The position numbers were made by a program, and so were the translations under genes. This document shows positions 15,606 to 22,718 of a DNA stretch of 34,505 nt, piece after piece. The notes below the pieces were generated by a model. It did no database searches. It saw nothing but the letters and a program-made list of their open reading frames with translations, and was not told the origin of the DNA. The stretch is from Lachnospiraceae bacterium (GTDB taxonomy: Bacteria; Bacillota; Clostridia; Lachnospirales; Lachnospiraceae): positions 1-34,505 of the forward strand of contig JAFRZM010000027.1 of the NCBI GenBank assembly GCA_017442585.1, read 5' to 3'. Numbering within the stretch: position 1 is the stretch's first letter; every line of letters starts with the position of its first letter.

Positions 15606-16685
15606 ATGATTAATTTAGGAGAAAAAATCAAAGAACTCCGTCTTCGCGACGGAAGAACGCAGGATGTGCTTGCATCGGAACTTGGTGTAACTGCACAGGC
15701 GGTATCTCGCTGGGAAAAAGGAATTTGTTTCCCTGATATGGAAATAGTTCCATCAATCGCTAACTACTTCGGCGTCTCAATTGACGAGCTTTTCAGATAT
15801 GATAATGAGCGTTCTAAAAAGGTAGATGCTCTGGCAAAGAAGATCAACGATATGATATGGCAGAATAACGGTAAAGATGTCAATATGGATAAATGTATCG
15901 CCCTCGCCCGCGAATCCCTCATTGAATTTCCGGGTAACGAGAAACTGACACTTGCGCTTGCATCTTCATTATACAATGCAGGATACGTGCGTTACGGTGA
16001 ATTCCATATCGTCAATGCCGAAGGATTCGGCGTATATGATATAGAAAAGCACAAAACGTACAGCGAATGGCAGGAAGCAATCAAACTCTATGAGAAGCTT
16101 CTTCTATCCCTTCCCGATGGAGATATGCGTCAGAAAACAATAACCGAGTTATCACAATTATATAAGAACACCGGTGCACACGAAAAAGCACTTGCCTTAG
16201 CAGATTCCGCTCCTGATATAACAGGTTCAAAACCGTTTCTTCGTATAAAAGCATTTGACGGGAAAGAGGCAATCGTTGCACAACGTGAAGCGCTTTTATC
16301 GACGATAAATCAAAGCTCAGAACTAATCGTCCACATCGTATTGTCTGACACCACACTTAAACCGGATGCTGCTGCTGCCATGCTTCAAAACGCAGAAGAA
16401 TTGTTTGCACTAATTATTCCGGACCACCGTTATGGCAATAACTTCGGATTTCTTGCATGCGTACAGATGCTTCGCTCCTATTATCTATGGCTTGCAGATA
16501 AGGAAGATGACGCATTCGCAGCACTCGATGTTGCACTTGGTTACGCAAAAGAAGTAAATAATTCATTTGCAGAAGAGCTGCCCGAACTTTGGCCTTGGTG
16601 GGATGTTCCCGAAATTGATAAAATCAAGGCAGAAATTCAGTCGGATTCACGCTGGAAAAAATGGGTTAAACGCACTGAAAAATAA
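15606..16685 (+). CDS. XRE-family transcriptional regulator with helical-repeat C-terminus
   Basis: A 359-aa protein. Residues 1-62 form an XRE HTH (TQDVLASELGVTAQAVSRWEKG, then FPDMEIVPSIANYFGVSIDELF). The rest is helical and looks like degenerate TPR-like repeats (for example ELSQLYKNTGAHEKALALAD), often used in this group for peptide or metabolite sensing. The ATG has no recognisable Shine-Dalgarno sequence, but MINLGEKIKELR is the normal family start. It is divergent from the HTH-MNT operon; a regulatory link is possible but not shown. Confidence 0.85.
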   Translation: MINLGEKIKELRLRDGRTQDVLASELGVTAQAVSRWEKGICFPDMEIVPSIANYFGVSIDELFRYDNERSKKVDALAKKINDMIWQNNGKDVNMDKCIALARESLIEFPGNEKLTLALASSLYNAGYVRYGEFHIVNAEGFGVYDIEKHKTYSEWQEAIKLYEKLLLSLPDGDMRQKTITELSQLYKNTGAHEKALALADSAPDITGSKPFLRIKAFDGKEAIVAQREALLSTINQSSELIVHIVLSDTTLKPDAAAAMLQNAEELFALIIPDHRYGNNFGFLACVQMLRSYYLWLADKEDDAFAALDVALGYAKEVNNSFAEELPELWPWWDVPEIDKIKAEIQSDSRWKKWVKRTEK

Positions 16686-16693
16686 GCAAAAAT

Positions 16694-16731
16694 AAACCAA
16701 GTTTATAGATACGAATCTATAAACTCGGTTT
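16694..16731. terminator. Bidirectional-looking terminator after the XRE regulator
   Basis: A 17-bp stem (16694-16710 with 16715-16731, loop ACGA) has one A-C mismatch on the plus strand that becomes a G-U pair on the minus strand. The U-tract is better on the minus strand (TTTATTTTTG) than on the plus strand (AAATTATTT). It lies between converging genes. Confidence 0.75.
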
Positions 16732-16734
16732 AAA

Positions 16735-16946
16735 TTATTTCTCTCTATACTTTTCTTCAATAACTATACTGTAAATTGCCATAGTTGCTATGGTTGCAAA
16801 TACCACGCCAATTATTGAGAATATAAGATACGAATTGTTTCGGCGTTAGCCCAGAACCCCACCGGCTTTTTCGCAAAGAAAGCGTTTATTCCCAAAACTA
16901 TAATAACCAATCCAACTATAGTCCATATAATAAATCCCATCAACAT
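16735..16946 (-). pseudogene. Frameshifted small two-TM protein (DUF6199-like)
   Basis: GGAGG is followed by an ATG at 16946 and a 44-aa frame (MLMGFIIWTIVGLVIIVLG..., then FFAKKPVGFWAN) that stops at 16812. The shifted frame continues with SYLIFSIIGVVFATIATMAI and a tail IVIEEKYREK up to 16735. The two halves together look like one small membrane protein with two hydrophobic helices; FFAKKPVGFWAN is typical of a small Firmicutes family I associate with DUF6199. The break lies near 16825-16845, where the usual connecting segment also seems to be missing. A degraded gene is the simplest reading; a sequencing indel is possible. Confidence 0.65.
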
Positions 16947-16959
16947 AATAATCCTCCGA

Positions 16960-17055
16960 ATTATATCTCCACTATAAGCACAGTTTCTTCATCATAAGAA
17001 GCTTTATCCTTAATCTTACCTCCTTCAACTGATCAGTTTCTTTTCCAATCTTGCC
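16960..17055. other. Short gap with a possible coding remnant
   Basis: On the minus strand one frame reads VEGGKIKDKASYDEETVLIV and ends E-I-stop near 16966, with a GGAGG-like stretch but no normal start codon. It looks like the C-terminal scrap of a lost gene, but it is too short to assign. Confidence 0.25.
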
Positions 17056-17059
17056 TTGC

Positions 17060-17422
17060 CTACATCGGTGTTCCCACTTCTATTAAGTTTCCATCCGGAT
17101 CGTAGAACCTAGCTACCTTCTGTCCCCAACTATGCACCATAAGCCTATTCACGTAGTGCACATCAGGATAATACTTCTCGAGCTTTTCTACAAATCCTTC
17201 TATATCAGATTCCTCAAAGTATAGCTCGCAGGAATTGTTCTTCAAAATTATATCTTTTCCAAGAAACTCTTTCCAGTACTTCTCCTCCTGCAATACCAAG
17301 CCTTCAGTAAGGATTATATTTCCATCATTGTCCAAGACCACATCAAGTCCAAACAAATCATGATAAAAGCGCTTTGATTTTTCAATATCTTTAACTACAA
17401 TCAATACATTCTTCAGTTTCAT
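17060..17422 (-). CDS. VOC (glyoxalase/bleomycin-resistance) superfamily protein
   Basis: A 120-aa cytosolic protein made of two beta-alpha-beta-beta-beta units. Family landmarks are VLIVVKDIEKSKRFYHDLFGLDVV at the start and VARFYDPDGNLIEVG at the end; Glu116 is in the usual second-metal-ligand position. Members include lactoylglutathione lyases, dioxygenases and antibiotic-binding proteins; the function here cannot be chosen. It follows the TfoX-N gene by 38 bp on the same strand. Confidence 0.85.
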   Translation of the reverse strand: MKLKNVLIVVKDIEKSKRFYHDLFGLDVVLDNDGNIILTEGLVLQEEKYWKEFLGKDIILKNNSCELYFEESDIEGFVEKLEKYYPDVHYVNRLMVHSWGQKVARFYDPDGNLIEVGTPM

Positions 17423-17460
17423 CGCTATCTTCTATCTCCCCATACTCATTTTACCTATCC

Positions 17461-17778
17461 CTATCGTCTGTCTTTCCTAGTTTTCTTTTCCGGAAGTTCA
17501 GCATGCATACCCTTAAGAAGTTCTGAAATCAGGTCCTTATCATCAAAACCATCAAATACATACATTAAAGTCTTTGATTCTTCATACGGGTATCGCAATT
17601 CAGACTCAACAAGTAGCCTGTCCGATGTCGGCGTTCTCTTTAAAAACAATTCGTTATTGCAGATATCACCTATCAGTTTACCATTAAAATATACGAGATA
17701 TCCGCCCATCATCGATTTTATGACAACATCACCGACTTCCGAAAAAGCCTCTCGAACATATTCATTAAACTCGTTCAT
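17461..17778 (-). CDS. TfoX N-terminal-domain protein
   Basis: A 105-aa single-domain protein. MMGGYLVYFNGKLIGDICNN followed by LFLKRTP is typical of the TfoX N-terminal domain, here without the C-terminal domain of full-length competence regulators. The tail PEKKTRKDRR is basic. Stand-alone proteins of this kind are common in Firmicutes and of unknown function; a role in competence should not be assumed. Confidence 0.85.
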   Translation of the reverse strand: MNEFNEYVREAFSEVGDVVIKSMMGGYLVYFNGKLIGDICNNELFLKRTPTSDRLLVESELRYPYEESKTLMYVFDGFDDKDLISELLKGMHAELPEKKTRKDRR

Positions 17779-17865
17779 TATAATTACCGTCTATAAATCA
17801 ATACACTGTACTCTGTTTCTATATTCTTACCAAATAACATCTACTTCTTTGCTTGGATTCTCATC

Positions 17866-18432
17866 TTAACATATAATGGAAGGAAAATTACCCTTTAAGA
17901 AATGCCTATACTCAGGATGATTTGCTGCAGCTTCGTATTCTTCTTTTATGGTCCTAACATTCCACTCTCGCATCTTTTCAGGCATTTCATCATATCTAAG
18001 AATAGTTATGAGTCCTTTATTCTCAGCTGCAACAATAGCCTCATGCACATCAGCAATAAATTCGCACCCATCAACCGAAACCGGCAAACTACTTGTTGCT
18101 GTATCCGGAATTCTAATCTCAACTCCGGAATCTACGATTTTTTCCACACTATAAATATATCCTAACACACCTTTATATGCTTTTTTAAGCGCATCGGGAT
18201 AATACTCTTCTATTCGCTGTCTTCCATCCTTTTCAAATCCATACGGTCCCCATTTGGTCCAAGTTCCGCTATATTCAAAACCCGTTTCCCTACAATACTT
18301 CTCAACGGCATTGCTAAGATAAACCAATACATTTTCTTTCTTCTTAGAAAAGTATATAAGCGGAATATCATGATTTGAAATCCTTGGCTCTAACTCAATA
18401 ATATCTTTAATTTGCGATGCATGATAATACAT
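17866..18432 (-). CDS. Unrecognised 188-aa protein
   Basis: I cannot name this protein. It begins MYYHASQIKDIIELEPRISN, continues IPLIYFSKKKENVLVYLSNA and has a Trp/Tyr-rich stretch (SGTWTKWGPYGFEKDGR), then YSVEKI and a mixed alpha/beta C-terminal half. The opening YHAS plus a later IYFS and an ordered alpha/beta core loosely recalls ADP-ribosyltransferase-like or Tpt1-like folds, but I see no complete catalytic triad, so this is speculation. It starts 2 nt after the end of a frameshifted small ORF and precedes the TfoX-N gene on the same strand. Confidence 0.7.
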   Translation of the reverse strand: MYYHASQIKDIIELEPRISNHDIPLIYFSKKKENVLVYLSNAVEKYCRETGFEYSGTWTKWGPYGFEKDGRQRIEEYYPDALKKAYKGVLGYIYSVEKIVDSGVEIRIPDTATSSLPVSVDGCEFIADVHEAIVAAENKGLITILRYDEMPEKMREWNVRTIKEEYEAAANHPEYRHFLKGNFPSIIC

Positions 18433-18434
18433 AA

Positions 18435-18573
18435 TTAATTGCCTTCCCAGTGCTCTATTTTATCTTCAGGATATCTCTTTTCAATCAATTCTACCGCCAA
18501 GCGGCACATTTCTTGTTCTATTTTCTCATCTCTCAATTTTAATTAATACTATAACCAATTCCAACGTCGTCAT
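18435..18573 (-). pseudogene. Small gene (about 45 aa) interrupted by a one-base frameshift
   Basis: An excellent ribosome site (GGAGGGG, 5 nt before ATG at 18573) opens a frame MTTLELVIVLIKIER that stops after 15 codons. Removing one A from the AAAA run near 18539 joins it to a second frame LRDEKIEQEMCRLAVELIEK followed by RYPEDKIEHWEGN, ending at 18435, 2 nt before the next ATG. The fused product of about 45 residues would be a coherent charged helix. It may be a true mutation, a sequencing error, or a slippage site. Family not recognised. Confidence 0.6.
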
Positions 18574-18596
18574 ATTAACCCCTCCAAAATTCCAAT

Positions 18597-19304
18597 CTAT
18601 CCGGAAAAATTAAATATGTCAGGTATAACACCCGCAGCAAAAGTTCGTACGCCCATTCTATACATCGCTTTTGCATGAATCCTGTCATGCCAAATGAATC
18701 GTCTCAAAACCTTTCGCACGGACCACTGCTCATCATAACTACCCATTACAGGTTCAAGTTTCAAAAAATCAGGAACAGCTTCAAGTGCTTCAAAACCTCT
18801 TTCTCTGCATGAAACAATTGTACCTTCATTATCAGCCTTCACGCCGATTTCGGAAAAATAGTATTCATTGACATTTTTCGTATGCTGATACATTTCTTCC
18901 GCTGTACGAGGAACAGCACCATAAAACGTCTTACGATAAATGGCTGCGCTTTTATCCTTATCCGGAAATGAATTATAAAGTGCGTAAAAGTCCTCGGCAG
19001 ATTTTAATGCCAATGCCTTAAGATATTGATATTCTTCAATACTTAAAGGCTCCTTTTCGGATGCAAACAAAACATCGCTGTCCGCGTCTTTAATTTGCAG
19101 TTCTGATTCCTTTTCCTGAACGATTACAATATCACAATTATCGAGCGCCTTTTCCTCACACCATAATTGAAATCTTCGTATCTCTTCAGGCATTTTAGCA
19201 ATTGCCTCTTCTTTAGATGCTCCTCTTGTAAAAGCTCCAACGAAATTATCCGCATAAAGAATGCTGTCATCGCCATTATGTTCCCATACGCAGTTTATTC
19301 TCAC
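18597..19304 (-). CDS. DinB-like protein with HicB-like N-terminal domain
   Basis: A 235-aa protein. Residues 1-60 (ILYADNFVGAFTRGASKEEA, then IAKMPEEIRRFQLW) look like the HicB/DUF1902-type fold. Residues about 90-230 look like a DinB/YfiT-type four-helix bundle, ending with RRFIWHDRIHAKAMYRMG whose His residues are in the usual metal-binding position. The start is GTG at 19304: GGAGG lies 8 nt upstream, while an intervening ATG-AAG-TGA is a dead end. It is followed by the frameshifted small ORF. Enzymatic role unknown. Confidence 0.75.
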   Translation of the reverse strand: MRINCVWEHNGDDSILYADNFVGAFTRGASKEEAIAKMPEEIRRFQLWCEEKALDNCDIVIVQEKESELQIKDADSDVLFASEKEPLSIEEYQYLKALALKSAEDFYALYNSFPDKDKSAAIYRKTFYGAVPRTAEEMYQHTKNVNEYYFSEIGVKADNEGTIVSCRERGFEALEAVPDFLKLEPVMGSYDEQWSVRKVLRRFIWHDRIHAKAMYRMGVRTFAAGVIPDIFNFSG

Positions 19305-19348
19305 TTCATGTACCTCCGACCATACGCCTATAACAATATAATAGCATA

Positions 19349-19918
19349 CTACCTTTTTAACCTGAAAGTTAACCCATCATATTTCTTTCCATCAACCTCA
19401 CGCTCGCCAACTTCCCGATCACATTCTACAAAACCAAGCTTTTCGGCGCAGCGAATCATACGCAAATTCCCCGACCAAGTTTGTGTATAGAGTTCATCCA
19501 CACCACTATCAAAGTAATAGTTGGTAAAAGTTCGAAACGCTTTTGTTCCAATTCCGTTACCATACAAATCTGATTCGCAAATATCAATACCAATGGTCCG
19601 ATAAACAGTCTGATCGTCCTTTACCTCTCCAATCCACTCATACTTTTCGTCAATATGATATGAACTAACCCAGCCAATGTGTCTACCATTCCATTCTATT
19701 TCAAATTTCCATCGCAAGACATCGTCGGAACGTGTTTTCACGGATTCATAATACTCCGTCCATTTTTTACGCTCGATTTCTTCAGTACTATCTTCATTTT
19801 CCCACGGAGCATCCCAATTTTCCCACTCTCGCTCAACAGTAAACCATCTTACATAGTCCTCAATGTCAGATTCAATCATATCACGAAGAATAATATCGTC
19901 AAATTCAATTTTTATCAT
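19349..19918 (-). CDS. GNAT-family N-acetyltransferase (RimJ/RimL-like)
   Basis: A 189-aa protein. The pattern IILRDMIESDIEDYVRWF at the start, IGIDICESDLYGNGIGTKAF (acetyl-CoA-binding region) and TWSGNLRMIRCAEKLGFVEC at the end is that of RimJ/RimL-type acetyltransferases; the variant G-N-G-I-G replaces the more common R-G-x-G-x-G/A. The start MIKIEFDD at 19918 is chosen because GGAGA lies just upstream. The acceptor is unknown. Confidence 0.85.
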   Translation of the reverse strand: MIKIEFDDIILRDMIESDIEDYVRWFTVEREWENWDAPWENEDSTEEIERKKWTEYYESVKTRSDDVLRWKFEIEWNGRHIGWVSSYHIDEKYEWIGEVKDDQTVYRTIGIDICESDLYGNGIGTKAFRTFTNYYFDSGVDELYTQTWSGNLRMIRCAEKLGFVECDREVGEREVDGKKYDGLTFRLKR

Positions 19919-20118
19919 ATGTTCTCCATCAAAACTCAAATTTTAATAAACCTTTACATCGTTAAGTCTATCATATCAAATATAGTTTGCATACATATAA
20001 CTCAATTACCGATATATAATCATTTTTTTCCAAACTACTGCCCATACACCCGTAGCCAACCGCATTTTGACTACGTGGCATATAGAAAATGTTTTAATTT
20101 TTCCCTGTAAACTGTAAA

Positions 20119-20256
20119 GCCGACCGAGCCGAAGGCGAGACCGAATCCGGGTTCGTAGAATCCGGGTTCTTAGTGCGTGAGAGGGCGCCATGTGCCGGTG
20201 GCACATGTTAGGCGCCGACCGGAGCGAAGCGGAGACCGAACCCCCGGGTTCGAGTC
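20119..20256. repeat. Mosaic palindromic element next to tRNA-Arg
   Basis: GCCGACCG opens two related segments (20119-20155 and 20214-20253) that both contain a small GAA-loop hairpin (AGCCGAAGGC versus AGCGAAGC), then GAGACCGAA and CCGGGTTCG. Between them lies a long nested hairpin GGCGCC-ATGTGCC-GGT-GGCACAT-GTTA-GGCGCC (20184-20216). The 12-mer GTGCGTGAGAGG at 20173-20184 is identical to the 3' end region of the tRNA-Arg gene at 20320-20331. The element is GC-rich compared with its AT-rich surroundings. An open frame crossing it is not credible as a gene. The rest of the gap 19940-20118 holds nothing I can identify. Confidence 0.65.
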
Positions 20257-20275
20257 ATCCGCCTCGCTCTATAAC

Positions 20276-20304
20276 AAAAAATACCAGGGTAATTACCCTG
20301 GTAT
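20276..20304 (-). terminator. Terminator of tRNA-Arg(ACG)
   Basis: A perfect 10-bp stem ATACCAGGGT / ACCCTGGTAT with loop AATT (20281-20304) is followed on the minus strand by TTTTTTG. It begins 15 bp downstream of the tRNA. Confidence 0.93.
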
Positions 20305-20318
20305 TCTTTGTTAAATAG

Positions 20319-20392
20319 CGTGCGTGAGAGGATTCGAACCCCCGACACCTTGGTCCGTAGCCAAGTGCTCTATCCAGCTGAGCTACACACAC
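20319..20392 (-). tRNA. tRNA-Arg (anticodon ACG)
   Basis: Minus-strand cloverleaf with acceptor GTGTGTG pairing CACGCAC (one G-U), anticodon loop CTACGGA between CTTGG and CCAAG, and T-loop GGTTCGAATCC. Discriminator G, no encoded CCA. It has its own promoter and terminator. A fragment of its 3' end is repeated at 20173-20184. Confidence 0.95.
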
Positions 20393-20415
20393 GTATTGCG
20401 TTTTGCAACTATATT

Positions 20416-20444
20416 AATATACAATCATTTCAACCAAATGTCAA
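20416..20444 (-). promoter_or_regulatory. Promoter of tRNA-Arg(ACG)
   Basis: On the minus strand TTGACA (20439-20444) and TATATT (20416-20421) are 17 bp apart, about 24 bp upstream of the tRNA. Confidence 0.85.
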
Positions 20445-20478
20445 GGGATATATACTATTTTACATGATTTTTTTATTT

Positions 20479-20513
20479 AAAAAGGAGATGCACGCATTAC
20501 ATCTCCTTTTTTA
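20479..20513 (-). terminator. Terminator of the ABC transporter-lacI operon
   Basis: AAAAAGGAGATG / CATCTCCTTTTT with loop CACGCATTA. A T-rich tract follows on both strands; it lies 22 bp past the lacI stop. Confidence 0.85.
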
Positions 20514-20534
20514 ATACACATTACAATATAATTT

Positions 20535-21533
20535 TTACTTTATTTCTCGTACCGTATCTCTCTCGACTATCTTGCCGAGCACTATACTATGCTCTCTATA
20601 GTCTTCCGGTTTCTCGATTACGTGCAATAACTTATCTACCGCCAAACGTCCGATTGCTGCTGCATCCTGGTCGAAGGTTGTAAGACCGAAGACCGATGCC
20701 ATCGCAATATTATCGTAACCGATTGCACTTATATCATTTGGAATACTAAGCTTTTCCGCATGTATCGCCCTGTATCCACCAAGATATGAATAATCGTCCG
20801 GGAAGATTATACAGGTCGGGCGCTTTTTCCTCTTTAAGAGCTTTTCGGTAATTTCATAGCACCTGTCCGCATCGTGATACGCGCTCTCGACGAGAGAATT
20901 GTTGTCTACGTTAAGCCCATGCTCACGCATCGCCATCGTAAATCCCATTATACGGTTTCTCGTAACTTCCGTATCGTTACCGTGTATAAACACGATATCG
21001 CGATGACCTTTTGAAATTACATATTCAGTAAGCATTCGCATACCGCTCATGTTGTCTGCGACAACAGAAGGGCAATTCTCGAATACGTAATCAATCGTCA
21101 CAACCGGTATATCGCCGTTACAAAGCTTACGCACATCTTCTTCGTTATAATCTGCCGTGATTACCGCTACTCCATCAAACTGACGATATTTGCAGTGCTC
21201 AAGGTATCCACCGTACTGTCCGCCTACACCGTTATTAACGAAGGTGATATCATACCCGTTGTTTTCTGCCTCCGCCTTGAAATTCTCAAGAATAAGAGAG
21301 AAGTACTCATGAGTAAGACCAGGTTCTGTGCCTGTATACAACAGCCCCAGATTATAAGTCCTATTTGTCTTTAACGCTCTGGCACTCGGATTAGCATAAT
21401 ACCCAAGTTCGGAAGCAACTTTTTTGATTTGTTCTCTTGTAGCTTCGCTTACGTCATCGCGGTTATTTAAAGCTTTTGAAACCGTAGCCGTCGAGACTCC
21501 ACACTTTTTTGCCACATCCTTTATTGATATCAT
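20535..21533 (-). CDS. LacI-family transcriptional repressor of the cellodextrin locus
   Basis: A 332-aa regulator. Residues 1-55 form the LacI-type HTH (SIKDVAKKCGVSTATVSKAL, then ALKTNRTYNLGLL at the hinge), followed by a periplasmic-binding-protein-like sugar-sensing domain. It is the last gene of the transporter operon, 22 bp after the ATPase gene. The locus contains two matching LacI-type operators at both divergent promoters (26002-26017 and 26132-26147), its probable targets. GGGGAGG is followed by ATGATG; the second ATG has the better spacing, the first (21536) is possible. Cellobiose or a cellodextrin is the likely inducer, by context. Confidence 0.92.
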   Translation of the reverse strand: MISIKDVAKKCGVSTATVSKALNNRDDVSEATREQIKKVASELGYYANPSARALKTNRTYNLGLLYTGTEPGLTHEYFSLILENFKAEAENNGYDITFVNNGVGGQYGGYLEHCKYRQFDGVAVITADYNEEDVRKLCNGDIPVVTIDYVFENCPSVVADNMSGMRMLTEYVISKGHRDIVFIHGNDTEVTRNRIMGFTMAMREHGLNVDNNSLVESAYHDADRCYEITEKLLKRKKRPTCIIFPDDYSYLGGYRAIHAEKLSIPNDISAIGYDNIAMASVFGLTTFDQDAAAIGRLAVDKLLHVIEKPEDYREHSIVLGKIVERDTVREIK

Positions 21534-21557
21534 CATGCCTCCCCTACGGGAAACTTA

Positions 21558-22706
21558 TTACTTTTCTAAGTTTCTTCCGTCTTCTTTAGAAAATACATGA
21601 ACAACACTGCCGCTGAATTCAAGTTTAATGCTTTTACCTGAATAGTCACTGTCTTCACCGGCATTAGGAACGATTACTACAACATCCTTACCCGAACATG
21701 TTGCATGAAGGTGGCTCTGTGTACCCATCATTTCGGATACTTCAACCGTCGCATCGATACCTTCATTTGCCAAAACCATCTGCTCCGGACGAATACCGAA
21801 AGTTACATCCATAGTTTCGACGTTATTTGCAGCAAGTCTTGCACTCTTTTCCGCACTTAAATTTACCACATAATTGCCGTACTGTACACTATAGTTATTA
21901 CCTTCACGAAGAAGCCTGCCTTCGAAGAAGTTCATCTGCGGTGTGCCGATGAATCCTGCAACAAAAGTATTGGCCTGGTGATTGAATACCTCCTGTGGCG
22001 TTCCGATCTGCTGAATATAGCCGTCTTTCATAACTACTATTCTATCACCCAATGTCATAGCTTCGACCTGATCGTGAGTTACGTAAACGATTGTTGTCTG
22101 AATACGATTCTGTAACTTTAAAAGCTCAGCTCTCATCTGGTTTCTAAGCTTCGCATCAAGGTTTGACAAAGGCTCATCCATAAGGAGTACCTTAGGATTA
22201 CGAACGATTGCACGACCGATAGCAACTCTCTGTCTTTGTCCGCCGGATAACGCCTTCGGCTTTCTCTGTAAATACTTTGTAATATCCAAGATTTCTGCGG
22301 CTTCTTTAACCTTTCTGTCAATCTCGTCCTTCGGCACTTTCTTAATCTTTAAAGAATATGCCATATTTTCGTAAACCGTCATATGAGGATAAAGCGCGTA
22401 ACTCTGGAATACCATCGCAATATCACGGTCCTTTGGTGCTACTGCATTCATAAGCTCGCCGTCGATATAAAGCTCACCCGATGTGATCTCTTCAAGACCT
22501 GCGATCATACGAAGTGTTGTAGACTTTCCACATCCTGACGGTCCTACAAGTACGATAAATTCCTTATCTTTAATGTCGATATTAAACTCCTGAACGGCTA
22601 CGACACCTTTGTCTCTAACCTCAAGATTTGTCTTTTTCCTGCTCTTTTTATCCTTCTCTGTCTGAGGATATATTTTAACTACATCTTTTAAACTTACACT
22701 AGCCAT
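21558..22706 (-). CDS. ugpC: ABC transporter ATPase for sugars (MsmK/UgpC/MalK type)
   Basis: A 382-aa cytosolic ATPase that would energise the importer encoded upstream. Walker A GPSGCGKST (55-63), ABC signature LSGGQRQRVAIGRA (from 153), Walker B LLMDEP (174-179), D-loop SNLDAK, switch His in VTHDQVEA. The C-terminal 130 residues form the OB-type regulatory domain typical of CUT1 sugar ATPases. A basic insertion of about 20 residues (TEKDKKSRKKTNLEVRDKG) lies before the Walker A region. Many Firmicutes share one distant ATPase among several sugar importers; here a dedicated copy is in the operon. Confidence 0.95.
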   Translation of the reverse strand: MASVSLKDVVKIYPQTEKDKKSRKKTNLEVRDKGVVAVQEFNIDIKDKEFIVLVGPSGCGKSTTLRMIAGLEEITSGELYIDGELMNAVAPKDRDIAMVFQSYALYPHMTVYENMAYSLKIKKVPKDEIDRKVKEAAEILDITKYLQRKPKALSGGQRQRVAIGRAIVRNPKVLLMDEPLSNLDAKLRNQMRAELLKLQNRIQTTIVYVTHDQVEAMTLGDRIVVMKDGYIQQIGTPQEVFNHQANTFVAGFIGTPQMNFFEGRLLREGNNYSVQYGNYVVNLSAEKSARLAANNVETMDVTFGIRPEQMVLANEGIDATVEVSEMMGTQSHLHATCSGKDVVVIVPNAGEDSDYSGKSIKLEFSGSVVHVFSKEDGRNLEK

Positions 22707-22718
22707 GATTCAATCTCC

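Noticed and set aside
15606-16685. Antitoxin partner of the divergent HEPN operon
   Set aside because: It is divergently transcribed with its own promoter, and the HTH-MNT protein already provides the expected regulator.
17461-17778. Competence regulator TfoX
   Set aside because: Only the N-terminal domain is present, and no competence genes are nearby.
20006-20206. Arg-rich open reading frame on the minus strand
   Set aside because: It lies in the palindromic mosaic element, has no ribosome site, and its composition reflects the repeats.
13767-20392. Prophage or integrative element
   Set aside because: No integrase, phage structural or conjugation genes are present; only the tRNA-end repeat hints at past integration.
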